A stretch of DNA of 64,000 nucleotides, taken from assembly GCA_958299035.1 (NCBI GenBank), contig CATQJL010000223.1, positions 76,153,600 to 76,217,599 of the forward strand. The letters are read 5' to 3'. Shown one piece after another: positions 33,741-45,961 of this stretch; the stretch's first letter is position 1, and each line of letters starts with the position of its first letter. The position numbers were made by a program, and so were the translations under genes. The notes beneath the pieces are model-generated. The model ran no database searches, was not told where the DNA came from, and saw only the letters and a list, made by a program, of their open reading frames with translations. Source of the DNA: Cylicocyclus nassatus (Eukaryota; Nematoda; Chromadorea; Rhabditida; Strongylidae).

Positions 33741-35040
33741 CGTCGAGCGCTGCATCGATCGGGTAAACAAACCTATTTGTTGTTAGGGCAATGATCAACA
33801 TCAAAAGCTATGCGGAGAAGGGGGGGGGTTGAAAGGTCAAACGAGAGCATATTATGAAGATTTTAGAGCATTTCGTAACTTGAAATTAGCTGCAGTTTTC
33901 ATCACTGCACTGATAATTAGATTTAACTTACTATTATAGAAACCTCTAACTGGTTCATTTAGAATTTACGCATGAAAGGGGTTACTTTAAAATGGTAGGT
34001 CAAATGGAATGACGTAGTATCCGCTAATGACCTTGTATTCATTATGTGTCGTAGCATTCATTGCTATATCGAGATGCATATTGATCTACCGTACGATCCA
34101 CCGTACTGGAGCTTTTGATTGGTTCAGGTAGGCTTCCCGCGTAATCTTGGGATACTGTAATACGGTATATCAAAGTGGCACTAGTGGCACCATTTATTGA
34201 GTACTTGTTAAATGTGCAATTGGGATAAAAAACATTGCATAAAGAAATTAGCAAAACAGTTTTCATATTTCAAGCAAAACACCTTTTTAGGCTCCCCTCC
34301 CCGTTCCACTATCGCTTGCTAATTTTCTAATTTTTCCACACTTCCTTAGTGCAAAACAAGTTCACATAATTCTTGTGAATTTCTCAAGCCATTTGCAGCC
34401 CTTTCCAGCAATATTTTGGGCTGTCTTCAAGCAAACCTTGTTTCATCAATCTTTCTTGTCCCGATGGTCGGAAAAGACTAGGTTTAGATGATGTTAGAAG
34501 GCCGTTGGCTGTTTTTCTCTATGCTATTACCAAGACGAAATTTGTTTTCAAAGTTTCATGTATACGAAACGCTTTTTATAAAATAAATCCATAAAGGGCA
34601 TTTGATTTTTCTTGGCATTGTTTCATTAGAATGCAAGAGGTATCCTGGATACATTATAAGTTTGCAACTAATTTTTTCCCACAGCATTCATTTTTGTACT
34701 TGAACCACAAGCTGAATCCAATTTAGTTAAATTATATTCGCAGATACCTTGTAAGTTTAGTCTTGCTTTGCAGAAAATCAGTCTATATTCTGTTGAAGAA
34801 ACACACCTACAACGTTACAAGTTACGTATCCGTAAAGGATCTTCGCCGTTTTACCCAGTTTCAAGAAAACTTGCAACAAAGACTCCACAATTATTGAGAA
34901 ATAAATTCTTTCGGCTGTATGCATAGCCATTGTTTGTTGTTTGCTAGCAAAGAGTAAAATGATTAGAAAGTGTAAGAAATCAAAATCAATGAGCATATGG
35001 ATCATGTGGATCGATTAGAGCCTAGATAAAAGCTGTAATC
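33741..35040. other. Upstream region of galectin B
   Basis: No gene was found. This DNA matches both arms of the palindrome at 20520-23262 ('ggtaggtcaaatgg', 'ttggttcaggtag', 'gcaaaacagttttcat', 'ccttagtgcaaaacaag'). It represents the ordinary uninterrupted form of the galectin upstream region. Confidence 0.65.
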
Positions 35041-35581
35041 GACATTGAGCTTTCATTGTTCTGTATAATTGTTGTTGCTCAATGCTATACAAAGCAAGGG
35101 CTATAAGAATCATTCGGCTTCTACAAAAGTTGATAAAAAGATAAATTTTTATGAACGTGAAGCCGTGAAATGCTTTTGCTAATTGATGTTCAATTCTAGA
35201 CTTCTTTTATCCACATGCATACCAGTCATTTTTCGCTTCTGTTGTCCTCATTTTTCTCTTTTTCGCCTTTAGTTGTAAAAAGAATAACTATTCCTCATCA
35301 GACATCGCGAAAGCGCGAGTCAAGCGTCAAAGCCGACTTCTTCCGAACAATTCTCACGATACAAATCGATGATATGACGAACAAGAGCATGTTTATTCGA
35401 GGTGGCCTATTTAGATGGGATATATACCATAATGGAGCATAAAACGCTGATTTTAAATCTGCCTTCCTAATCCACAAAACATGGACAAGGAGTTACGAGT
35501 TTCATCGGAGCAACAAATCGAATGTGCAAATAAGGCAAAATAGTCGTGATTTTTTTCTTTGCTTTGATGGAGCAGTGATAA
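35041..35581. other. Intergenic, nothing recognised
   Basis: No repeat ends or protein motifs were seen. The short plus-strand frame at 35215-35442 resembles nothing I know. Confidence 0.3.
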
Positions 35582-35585
35582 TTAA

Positions 35586-36125
35586 CACGTTTCGGAGCGG
35601 TGCTGCACATGGTGCAGCACGCACCTTTGAAGGATCTTTTCAACGTTTACAAGAGGTTTTATTTTTGTCCAAGGTTATCAAGTCAAAGGCCTAAGCTCCT
35701 TCTTCTCGAAAGGGTCTGTAGAGCTGTGCCATGAATATTTGTTCAGGAGATATGAGGACAAATCGAACATCAGTTGTAACGAAGTGCGGACGCGAATGAC
35801 GCGTGCGGCGTCGCAACTTTTCCTAGCTTTGAATACAAAGAGAAAACCCGTAGTTCCAATAATGATGTGTATCGTGTACAACATAGATACTTTTGAATAC
35901 TATTAGAATCTGAGTTCTTGTTCCTATCTTTCAAGAAAGCACAAAAGTCCTTCTCAGACGACAAAATTCAAACACTTCGAATTCACTCAGAACTCTGGGT
36001 ATGGATCTTATCTGACATGCTGATTACAGATGTACCACACAATCTACGAATTAAAGTCCCTTTGTTGGCCAACGGCTGAAAGCACCCTCTTTTTCGCCGC
36101 GCGCGATTTCGTGGTCCGAAACGTG
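35586..36125. mobile_element. piggyBac-like non-autonomous element (540 bp)
   Basis: The ends CACGTTTCGGA and TCCGAAACGTG are perfect 11-bp inverted repeats, flanked on both sides by TTAA (35582-35585, 36126-36129). A hairpin GTGCTGCACATGGTGCAGCAC lies near the left end. No transposase frame was found. Confidence 0.75.
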
Positions 36126-36129
36126 TTAA

Positions 36130-37106
36130 TAGAGCACTTTATTCATTGAATACACTAAAATAAAAATATGTATAAAACAATTGGTTGCTTTGTTTGAGTG
36201 CAATGAGATTTTAGCAACTCATTCTTTCCCAAATGGACTTTAATCTCTTGTTCCAATAAAATCTCACATCCTCGTCCACAAACGTTCTTTGGAATCAGCG
36301 ACTCTTTCGAAACGGCCACCGTCCAAATATGCTTCCTTAGAAGTAGATATATAAAGAACATCAAAGGACATCTTTTCTTATGAAAACGACTGTTACAGTC
36401 CAACAAATTTGTCCACTCCAGTATTCTTTCGCAATACCGCGAAGTAGGGTACTTCATCATAAATTGCAATTCTTCCAGTCATAAAACCTACCTAAGTGGA
36501 TAAAAACGACCTTTTAGGACTAATTGTTTCGAAACGAAGGTTGGCCGCTTGGCTCATAAATCGTCGCCATTTCTCACCTATGAGTCATAGATGCATGGTG
36601 AACAGTCAACAAAAACTGTTGTTTGAGTTTCTATGGTATCATTTTTGGGTTAAAATGAGTCACTGTAAGGAAAAGAAATAACATTTTCCGCATTGTATGG
36701 AGAAAGATTATATCACTTATTGAAAAGCGTTAACAACAAGTTTTCAGAAATCAAAATTTGCTAAAAATCTCCTCAAATTGATTTGATCTCTATATTATCG
36801 ACCCAAGAAATAGCGAGTTTTTATTTCCAAGAATATTCGTCCAAATTTCTATTGTTCTCGCCGCCTGGCATGAATTCAAACAGCCTTGCCTTGAACTTTT
36901 TATGGCCTTGGCGATTGTTCCGTTGCCTAGCCCGCCATTGACGATGATTCATCATCCTCTATGGGGATCGAATTCAAATAGCGCCAGGGAAACTGCTGAG
37001 AAGTGCAATGTCCCGCTATCGTAATACAAGTTTTTCTGTTTGCAGAAAATAATTATCTATTTAGATTTGTAAATTCTTGAATGATTAACCGGATTTGATG
37101 CTTTTA
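36130..37106. other. Intergenic, nothing recognised
   Basis: A 104-codon minus-strand frame (36469-36155) has no motif I know, and no repeats were found. Confidence 0.3.
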
Positions 37107-38020
37107 TTAGGTTGGTGCAAAAGTAATGCGCGTTTTGCGAGTTCTCAATTTGACGTGCTATACTTTCTAAAAAATTCATAGTTTTTAGCGCGGCAAAACC
37201 CATCAGAGGCACCAAACCTCTCTTTATATAGCGCACGTTAATTTGTGCTAACATCGCGAAGCGGTGAAAAAATATGGATTGATAAGCAAAATAAAAATTT
37301 TTTTTTGAAAACCTCGTTTTTAACTGATCATAACTTCCTTCAAGATTTGTTGGTATAAATGAAAAGTTGACTTTCTTGTAGCCGCAGGCCAGTAGTACAA
37401 ATAAAAAATGAAAGGGGCTCAAAAAAGAAGATTTGAGAAAAGGAAAAAATAATATTGAAAATTGTCCGCTTTTTCCAACATCTTTTCGTAGCCCTCAAAA
37501 TCCCAAAGTATGGAGATTTTTGATTTTCTGTGTACTGAACTGAAGTTCCAAATTTCAGTAAAAACTGTCAACAGGAGGCCCACCCTTACGCTTACAGGAA
37601 TGAGCAAAACTTTGGCGATTGCCTTCTTCGAAGGAAATCTATGGGCCACAGAATGGTCAAAACCATCACTCATGTTGGGGCACAGAAATCTCAGTCTAAA
37701 TAATTTCTGAGAAAACAGCAAAAAGTGCATAACGTAGAAACCACTACATACAGTATTTAAATTCTCAAAAGAATCCGTTAACTGCGCTCAGATTCTGGCC
37801 AAAAAAGTAAGTGCAATGAAATTCTGGTTTCGAGTGCGGTTGTATGAAGCTCTATAAATTCTTAACCATTGAGGCTAGAAGCTTCTTTCAACCACCGTTG
37901 AATAGAGCATGAAAGAACCTTTTCAAAGTATGCTGTGTAACTTTCATAGGAGAAACTTACGGAAAAAGCTGTCTTGAAATAAGGGCTAGAAAAACGCGCA
38001 TTACCTTTGCACCAACCTAA
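37107..38020. mobile_element. mariner-type non-autonomous element, family M (914 bp)
   Basis: The ends begin TTAGGTTGGTGCAAAAGTAA and, inverted, TTAGGTTGGTGCAAAGGTAA, the common mariner terminus, with TA on both sides (37105-37106, 38021-38022). The interior matches 43586-44502 in opposite orientation. The frames inside are not transposase. Confidence 0.85.
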
Positions 38021-38022
38021 TA

Positions 38023-39721
38023 CTATGGTTGCATAGGCAGAGAAATTTCCCAAGGAATTTTTTGAGTACTATCTTAGCAAAAGTAAATTTCCAACCATTC
38101 CTGGACCAGTGGGACAATTTTCAATTTTCAATAGTTTCTACCTAAAAACGGATTTCAATTGTTTTATTTTATGAAAAGATATCCCAACTCAGCATGCTCA
38201 GCCAGCTCCTTAAAAGTTTCAGAATTTTTCCTATGGTTCCGTTCGTATCGTGTAGCTACCGTACCACAGCAGGGCGTGCGTTATCATAAGGTATTAATCT
38301 CGTAATCAGCAAGTAAAGTAATATATTCAAGCGGAAATCGCAAATCCGCAGATCTTTGGAAGTGCATTAGCCTTACAATCTCAGGTTTGTAGAGAATGAG
38401 CATCATTTGTTGGTTTTGGTCGGCATTTACCATTTTTGCTAAAAATTTCAGCAAAATATGAAATTCTAAGAGTTACGGGTTAGGGTAAAGTACGGTTACG
38501 TTCTATATACAGTAATTTATTCTCTACGGCTGTATTATTTCAGTTATTCGCACCGTGATTCCATGACGAATGACAAGGTTTATTATACAATTTTTTGGAT
38601 TCGTACAAGCAAAAGCATCATTTTCTATGGTAACACTATTTTGTGAATAAGTAGAGCACACAATAAGTTTCTACCTCAACTTTATGCTGGTCGACCTCTT
38701 TAGTCGTTCTTGGAAGTGATTTTCTTGCCGTTGCTTTTGCTTCACAAAATGTGCAGATATAGTAATATTCAAAAGTATGGGAAGCCCAGTAAGATACGAC
38801 TTCAATTACATATCATGCATGCTTCAAATATGAAATAACCTTACCGTCAAGACAGTTGTCGCTTTTTTTTTCGTGGTCATACCTGTTTTCTGAAGAGAGA
38901 GAAGAGATGAGCGTCATTTGCGCTGTTGTGCACTTTCTCTAATTTGAAAAACGGCTGTTTTAAGCGCCACTGACTACATGCCACGAGAATGATATGATAA
39001 GCTTATCTCAAGTGTCTCTATAAACAAGGAGATTATATAAAGTCGTGGAGGTTGCGGTTTAGCTCAATTACAGTCTCGCTTCGAAGAAGAAGGTTTCCAG
39101 TGGAAATCAGAGCACAGCGCAGGGCATTCGTTCATTCACCGACTGCTAAAGTTGGAGAGTAACGGTTGCCAAGCTGTAGATCATCTGATTTGGAAGAGGA
39201 AGAACACGGATGGCCGAACGAGATGGCAAGATGCAAGTGGACGAAAATGACAAGGATGGCAGATGAAGAAGCCAAAGACTTCCGCGGAACCCCGATGGAA
39301 CTCTCTCATCGTGTATGAGAGTACCATAAGATTTTGTAGCACAGAAGCCATACCATCTTCGGCTATTGCAGAGCCAAGAATGATAAATATTTGACACGCC
39401 TTGCAGCCAAGCAACATGTTAGAAGTGATTTTACAGAGCGTATAAACAAGTTTGAGCATGTCAGGCATTTGTGAGCGTAGCGTTGCTCCTTTGTTCATGA
39501 TAAATATTTGTACTTTTTCAAAATTGGCTGCGCAGCTTGTTCAGCTTGAGACAAGGTAAAGTGAGGAGGAAGGGCAGACCTGTCACTGAGCATCGTATAC
39601 AGCTGGTGTTAAATAACACGCAATTCGATAAGTTCTAATATTTCGCTGAGCCGTATCTTCGTGACTGATTAGTTTTCACGTCAGACGAGATTTCGACGTT
39701 GCCGAGTGTGAGTGAAGAATT
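38023..39721. other. Intergenic, nothing firm
   Basis: The plus strand near 39200 encodes a basic, Trp-containing stretch faintly like the end of a LINE reverse transcriptase, but too weak to call. No other structure was recognised. Confidence 0.25.
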
Positions 39722-39867
39722 ATGTGCCCTTTGATTCAACTGTGGCGGCTGGAAGAGGGGCTTCTTGACTCAATAAAGCTTGAAAATGATCGGAGAGCAC
39801 GTTCGTGAGGGAGACGCAGAATGCGTCGCGGATGCGAGCAGTCGCCAATCTGAATCAGAGGGTATGC
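39722..39867. mobile_element. Small MITE related to 22039-22219
   Basis: Ends GTGCCCTTTGATTCAAC and GAATCAGAGGGTATGC, with 'gagacgcagaatgcgtcgcgg' in the middle, as in the copy at the palindrome centre. Confidence 0.55.
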
Positions 39868-39942
39868 AAGATGTTTGAAGGAAATAACTCTTGTTTGAAG
39901 ATCTGTGGGTTGGATGTGCTTGTGGATCCGACTTCACCTTAA

Positions 39943-40170
39943 GGGCCGGGCATACTTCACGAGATTTCATTCGCGACGCGATTTGGCAATATTCCAACTA
40001 CCCGTAACTCACTGTAAGCACATTTCATATGGACAGAAGATAGAGCATTTTACCAATCCGCGTGAGTTATACACACTATGCATGTGCAGTTTGCTAGTGT
40101 TGGATCAAAAGACTTCTGGCAAATTGCCATTTCGCGTCGCGACTGAAATCGCGTGAAGTATGCCCGGCCC
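39943..40170. mobile_element. piggyBac-like MITE (228 bp)
   Basis: Left end GGGCCGGGCATACTTCACG follows TTAA. The right end CGTGAAGTATGCCCGGCCC precedes TTTA, apparently a mutated TTAA. The inverted repeat continues inward over about 40 bases with a few mismatches ('gatttcattcgcgacgcga'). Confidence 0.7.
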
Positions 40171-40365
40171 TTTAGATCTACGTACAAAAAGTATTACCCA
40201 TTGCTTTTTATTACTGGAATTACGGTGGAAACTTCCAGCACAATGTTGTCGCTGCAGGTCAGTAGCCAGTCATTTTATATGAAAAAAAATCGTGAGGTAC
40301 AGAATGGATTTTTTTTTGCAAAGAAGGACTTTTCAGCATTCGGTAGTCTAAAGAACCGCTGCGAG

Positions 40366-40560
40366 ATACCGGTGTGCGCGCTTGCACGGGTCCTTCACGT
40401 TTTTTTGAGGCATTCTCAAATGCATGCACGGGCGAAGGCCGGCTCTTTCCGACCGAGACGGTCGTCGGCCGGACGCCAGCCGGTCAGACATTCGCACCGG
40501 CCGGCGACCGGCTGGCGGAACATCGTATTCCGTCTGAAGCGCTCATGCGCGTTTCCCACT
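40366..40560. other. GC-rich island with 12-bp inverted repeat
   Basis: The region is much richer in G+C than its surroundings. CGCCAGCCGGTC (40474-40485) is the exact inverse of GACCGGCTGGCG (40506-40517). Frames cross it in several phases and none has a known motif. Confidence 0.55.
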
Positions 40561-41192
40561 CGGTAGCTGTATCATCGCATGCGGCACTTTGCAATTTTGG
40601 CGCTGTAAATCAGTTCGCGGCATGTTTTTGCTCCAAACTCGAATCTCGCAAATATTTCTGCTATTCTGTGTCTTATGAGAAAGAAAACACGGTGGACTCT
40701 TTTGATTTTTTTTAGCAGACCGCAACACTCACAGCAATAAGAATTATCAGAACCTCATAACGGTAAATGTATCTGAGTTGTAAGAGGCAGTCACGCCATG
40801 GATTTGCATTTTCTTTAAAACATCTTGTGATTGTCTTGTGTACTAGAGGCCCAATGCCTGTCAGGTGTGAAAGATGTAGAAGACCTCGGTTAACATTTTT
40901 TAGTGTCTGGAAAGCTCAAACTTCGTCTAGTAATGTTTAGATTAAAAAGTTCTGTTGAAAACACATGATGCGCATAGAGTTTGAATCACAATTTTTATGA
41001 ACCTTTCTCAAAGGGTTGCTGCAGAGCGACGACTATTAGAGGAACAAGTATCATAAATGAATTGCCAGGAGGTACGTATTGTGGATAAATTGCATCGGTC
41101 TAACATCAAACGCAAAGCGGATTTCCTTCCTTTTGTTTCGCTTAGGCTAAATCGCCGGAGAATGCGGCGCGATCCACCACAGATATAACTTA
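40561..41192. other. Intergenic, nothing recognised
   Basis: No genes or repeat ends were found between the GC island and the Helitron-like element. Confidence 0.3.
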
Positions 41193-41919
41193 CCAGTGCG
41201 TCACCTCTGCTTCGCAGATGCTCGCACTGGCTCTACTATCTACGTGCCTTACTCATTCTCGTAAAATCGTGGCACTGGAACTCACCGCGCTATGCCGACT
41301 ACCACGAATAAAACGTAAACAACCACTCATTTAGAAAGTCTTTTCACGTGAGATCGGTGATTTCGCATGGAGAAAACTTTTCGCATGAAGATAAAGGCAA
41401 ATTTGAATAGGTCCTTGAATTTTTCATGGTTTGATAGTCGCCATAAAGGCAATAGTCACAGTGAGCTACATCTCTGTGCAAAAATCTTCTCAAAGTCTTC
41501 TCTCTTCTCGAAAATCTTCTTTCTAGAACCTTGGCAAATTGACCATTTAAGCAAGCAATACTTTTTGGCGCCGTTTTTGTAAAGTAATGGAATTTTGGCC
41601 ACATTTGGGCCTAAGTTCATGGCTTGCACATTTACTTGCTATAAGCACCCACCACTTTGCAAAAAGTGGAATTACGGACCCAATTTTGCGCGCCAAATGC
41701 AAAGTGGATCCGTTTGACGCGCAATTTTCGAGAGACCCACTCAACGAATCTGCTTGTGCTTTTGCTTGCTGGACTTTCATGCCAGTAGCAAGTGCTATGC
41801 AAGATTTGAGCCCAGGACGTTGGCTGGAACACGCTCTACGAATTTCGTGACAGACAGACATTCAGACAGACAGACACACAAAAACACGTAAACACTCTTA
41901 GCGCGTTATTATAGTAGGA
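41193..41919 (-). mobile_element. Helitron-like element, family HA, copy 1 (727 bp)
   Basis: On the minus strand it starts A|TCCTACTATAATAACGCGC and ends GTGACGCACTGG|T. The 3' end has a hairpin (CATCTGC GAA GCAGAGG, imperfect) 11 bases before the terminal CTGG. These are the structural marks of a Helitron: TC start, CTRR end, 3' hairpin, insertion between A and T. It carries no Rep/helicase and is non-autonomous. Other copies are at 44782-45474 and 48886-50099. Confidence 0.78.
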
Positions 41920-42830
41920 TGTTTATCATAAGTGCGCTATCGTAATCGCAATATTATCAAACAGCGTAGACGATAAACACAAAAGAAAAATGCGGTTTAC
42001 CATACCCATTTTTGATACAATATACTAAAAAGGGATGAAAACAAGAACGATCAAAAAATTGCACTTAGTGATTACACCCAAATATTCATATATTCCTTAA
42101 TTATTAGTCTGTCCGGAATAATGTTGCATCCTGTTTTATCATGCTGCAATATCGCGGCAGGGTGAGTGAGCAGGAAAGTAAGTAAATGGGGTACCAACCG
42201 ATAGATTAAAGGAAGCTACGAAATAAAGCCGAAACCTTCGCGCCAAGTTTGATCTGCGTGAAGTTTGGAGCCAAATTTCATATGGCACTAAAGATCTAAA
42301 AAACGAAAAAAATTGTATCGTTTAGAAAAGTCCTGGGAACCCCTAACTTGCTCACGTATGGAGTCAGTAAACAGGGTGGTCCCAAAAGTATGTATACACT
42401 GTTTGATCGTTAATATCTCCCTCCCCAAGAAGTCTCTTGCCTACCTTCAAGTACCACTTTGTAAAGCTAGCTTCAATTTAGATTTATATTGAGCTGACCA
42501 TCGATCGCCCTTTATTACTGTAGGATTACGCTGGGAATTTTTGGCTTACAATGTCATTGTGAATTAGTTGTATTCCAAAAAAGCTTAAAAAATCCTGAAA
42601 AGTGGTCTGTCAGGTATTTTACGCGTTCATTTCATTAATAAACTTTCAAGTAGTTTGTAAAGCTTTTCAAATGGTGTAATCACGGTTTTAGAGAGTCTTT
42701 TGAAGACAGCTATTGCAGTTCATCTGACATAAGTTTTATGAAGGAACACTTGCGGTGAAATGCAAAGTTCACTTTTGGTTTTGCCGACTCTATTTAGCCT
42801 AGTGTAACAGTTTCCAGTTTCTTTGATTTG

Positions 42831-42880
42831 CTTTCCGAAGCAATATCGAGCCTTCAATAGCTCGATATTGCTTCGGAAAG
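42831..42880. repeat. Perfect 21-bp hairpin inside family T element
   Basis: The 21-base arm at 42831-42851 (CTTTCCGAAGC...CGAGC) is the exact reverse complement of 42860-42880, with an 8-base loop. The related copy near 59260 keeps only one degenerate arm. Confidence 0.85.
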
Positions 42881-42952
42881 CACCCTTCTTGAAGTTCCTA
42901 GCGTAATCCTACAGCAATGAACGACGATCGATGATCCGCTCAATGCTGTAAA

Positions 42953-42978
42953 TCTTTATCTTTATCTTTATCTTTATT
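42953..42978 (+). repeat. (TTTATC)n microsatellite
   Basis: About four copies of a 6-bp unit inside the family T element. Confidence 0.8.
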
Positions 42979-43585
42979 GATACGTGCAAGAACACGTAAG
43001 TGAATCTAAGTTGAAGTCCGCTCTACAGAATCGTGCCTAAAGGTAGGCAAAACACTTCTTCGGAAAAGAGATATCAACGATCAAACAGTGTATACATACT
43101 TCTGGGATACCCTGTATTAGGTACTCGTACGTACATTTTCGTGTTTTCCCATGGTTGGAAATTGAGTAAACGAAATTCGGCATATAAAGCAAGCAATGCA
43201 AAGTGTTATGGATTTGTGCAGCAGCCGTGGCTTGAGAATAATTTTGAGAAAGAAGGTCTGGAATTTTGGCATGGAAAAGTTAAGGGGAACGCTGTGAACA
43301 TTGCGGACGAGAATACTTTAAAGTGATGAGGAAGATACTGTGACTTTGGCCAGTAAGCTTTGAGAAAAGGAGATTTTGGAGACGGGATAATCTTTTAAGT
43401 AACGAAGAAAGTCGATAATTTAATTATAAAGTTTTAGTAGAAAAGTTAGTGCATTTTGGCATAGGAAATCGGAAAGGAGAACTGTTATTTTTAGGCTAGA
43501 ATAAGGAGGGAGGCGCCCTAAATGCTTTGAAGGAGAAGCCGCTAACGCTTTATGAAAATTTTTACACCGAAAGGAACACAAAATA

Positions 43586-44502
43586 TTAGGTTGATGCAAA
43601 AGAAAGGCCGATTTTCCAAGCCTTTTTCAGGGCAACTTTTCCCCATCAATTCTTCTTCTTTACAATAGACGTAGCATACCATCGCGATGCTGTTTTCATG
43701 CTCTATCCAACGGTGCTTAAAACGGGCTCTCTTCATCATTTCTTGTAAAGTTACTGAGCTTCAAATAACCGCATCCAAATTCAGAATTTCGCTGCTTTCA
43801 CTTTTCCAGCCAGAATTCAAGCGCGTATTAATGGAATTTCTTCGAAAATTTAGCTATTGTATGTGATAGAAATTGTCTACATTATGCATACTTGACTGTG
43901 TTCTGTGAGGCTATTCAGACTAAGATATCGGCGCCTAAACATGGGTAGCTGTTGCGGTTATTTTATGACCCATAATTTTCTTCTGAAGAAGTCAATCGCC
44001 GGAGCTTTGCTCAATTCTGTAAGCGTAGGGCTAGGGCATCCTGTTAGCAGCTTTTGCAAGAACATCTAGCTGCTCAGTACCTAGAAATTCAAAAAATTCT
44101 ATATTCGGGACTTTGAGGCACACTGAAAAAATGTTCAAAAAGTGAAAAATTTCAAATTTCAATTTTTTTCTTTTTCGCAAACTTTTCTGTCCGAATTCTT
44201 TTAATTGCGTTTTGTACTACTGGCTTGCGGCTACAAGATAGGCTACTTAACATTTATACTAACAAACTTTGAAGGAAGATATGATTTGTCAAAGACAAGG
44301 TTCTAGCAGAAGAACTTTTTTTATTTTTCAATCCATATTTTTCTGCCCGTTCGTGATATGAGTATAAATAAATGTGCGCTGCATTGCAGAAGGTTTGCTG
44401 CTTCTGATAGTTACCGCATTCGGAAATGTGAATTCTTCCAAAAGTTATAGCACGTCAAAAGTGAGAATTCGCAAATCGGCCATTCCTTTTGCACCAACCT
44501 AA
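43586..44502. mobile_element. mariner-type non-autonomous element, family M, copy 2 (917 bp)
   Basis: Ends TTAGGTTGATGCAAAAGAAA and, inverted, TTAGGTTGGTGCAAAAGGAA, with TA on both sides (43584-43585, 44503-44504). It is the same family as 37107-38020 in the opposite orientation, sharing the internal phrases 'tgtagccgcaggccagtagtac' (inverted and diverged) and 'cttcaagatttgtt'. Confidence 0.82.
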
Positions 44503-44781
44503 TAATTAGCCAGGGGAAGCCGCAAAAAAGGAGAGCCACGAGAATGATGCTTTACGAGATGAAGGTAAAGCACCGCTTCGGTCATCTAATGTGCAGGGCG
44601 AGTCTAGAGAAAAGTACAAGGTGTAGGGTATACAGGTCTATCTTCGAGAATAAGCTTCATTGAATGCAACGTCTAGACAATTCTTTGTTAATCTAAGCTT
44701 TCTTCTGCAGCAATCATACTTTGGCAATGGCCCATTCTCAAAGCAACTCATCTATTTGTCTTCCCTCTCCTGTCGAAACCA

Positions 44782-45474
44782 TCATGACTTATAATAACGG
44801 GCTAAGGATGTTTACGTGAGTTTGTGTGTGTGTGTCTGTTACGAAATTCGTGGAGCGTGTTTCAGCCAGCCTTCTAAGCCCAAATTTTGTATAGCGCATA
44901 CTAGCTTCATGAAAGTCCAACATGCAAAAGCACGGGTAGATTCGTTGAGTGGATCCCTCAGAAACTGCGCGCAAACGGGTCCACCTGGCTTCTGTACCGC
45001 AAAATTCGGTCCGTAGCACCACTTTTTGCAGAGTCGTGGATGAGTTTGGTTAGAAATGTGCAAGCGATGGAGTTTAGCCAGAAAAGTGGTCGAAACTTTA
45101 CTACATAACGAAAACGGCGCTAAAACGAATTGTTTGTGTAAATGGTCAATTTGCCAAGGTTCTAGCTGCGCGTTTGAGAAGATTTTCGCACAGAGATGTA
45201 GCTCACGGTCACTATTACCTCTATGGCGACTACCAAGCCATGACAAATCCAAAAACCTATTCAAATTTGCGTTTGTCTTCCTGTGAAAAGTTTCATCCAC
45301 GCGAAATCACCGATCTCACGTGAAAAGACTTTCTAAATGAGTGGTTGTTTACGTTTTATTCGTGGTAGTCGGCATAGCGCGGTGAGTTCCAGTGCCACGA
45401 TTTTACGAGAATGAGTAAGGCACATAGATAGTAGAGCCAGTGCGAACCTCTGCGAAGCACAGGTGACGCACTGG
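44782..45474 (+). mobile_element. Helitron-like element, family HA, copy 2 (693 bp)
   Basis: The start is slightly altered (TCATGACTTATAATAACGGG after an A). The end is exact: GGTGACGCACTGG|T, with the 3' hairpin CCTCTGCGAAGCACAGG just before it. The interior aligns with copies 1 and 3, for example 'cagagatgtagctcac' and 'gatttcgcgtgg'-like blocks. Confidence 0.7.
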
Positions 45475-45502
45475 TTTTATATAAAAGAGTGGTAAGGTAC
45501 AG

Positions 45503-45961
45503 ATGAATTTTATGCAGAGAAGGACTTATGACACTAGCTGCGGTCCACGGTCCCGCCTGGGCAGAAGGTCCAAAATGGCCCAGCATAGGGTGCTTCAAGA
45601 TGTTTGCTTACCATTCCTCCACTTCCTTTGGTTCATATCTTCTCTTCCCCTCCTGCTTCAGCTTCAAGTCAGTTCCAGCACTCATGTAGTATCCGTGGTG
45701 AAATTGTCTTCCTTCTTGACCATCTCGCTTCGTGACAGCGCATCCTCCTCACCGCAAAATGTAAATGATCTCTATCGCGCCTTACTACTTGGAGGAATCA
45801 ATGATATGGCTTCCATTTTCCTAGATGTTAGCAAACAAATCAATAAATCGATAGAAGGACCCAGCGAAAAGTCGCGAAAAGCAGCCTATCTTTTGCGCCG
45901 TGTTTCATTCGTAGGAGAACAAATTTCAGCCTCCTCGGTTCACATACAGAGGAGTCTATAA
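45503..45961 (+). CDS. Hypothetical protein, possible secretory signal
   Basis: Open frame of 152 codons; an internal Met at 45575 gives 128 aa. From that Met the sequence has a short polar start, then a hydrophobic run (CLPFLHFLWFISSLPLLLQL) that could be a signal peptide or membrane anchor, and then a polar, helix-prone C-terminal half with NDLYRALLLGGINDMASIFL. I recognise no family. It begins 29 bases after a Helitron-like end. No introns or promoter are evident. It could be a real small secreted protein, one exon of a larger gene, or a chance frame. Confidence 0.3.
   Translation: MNFMQRRTYDTSCGPRSRLGRRSKMAQHRVLQDVCLPFLHFLWFISSLPLLLQLQVSSSTHVVSVVKLSSFLTISLRDSASSSPQNVNDLYRALLLGGINDMASIFLDVSKQINKSIEGPSEKSRKAAYLLRRVSFVGEQISASSVHIQRSL

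Larger units (their letters stand above)
42372..43114. mobile_element. Tc1/mariner-type MITE, family T, copy 2 (743 bp)
   Basis: Ends CAGGGTGGTCCCAAAAGTAT and its inverse (..ACTTCTGGGATACCCTG). The repeat continues inward through 'tgtatacactgtttgatcgt' for about 70 bases on both sides. TA follows the right end; the left base pair is altered. Related copies are at 59072-59717 and 14825-15420. The flank at 42311-42371 also recurs, inverted, beside the 59-kb copy. Confidence 0.75.

Noticed and set aside
36155..36469. 104-codon minus-strand frame as a piggyBac transposase piece
   Set aside because: It starts outside the TTAA-flanked element and shows no transposase motif.
45503..45574. First Met of the hypothetical frame as the true start
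   Set aside because: The first 24 codons resemble the flank near 40270-40330 and are probably repeat-derived; the Met at 45575 precedes the hydrophobic segment more naturally.
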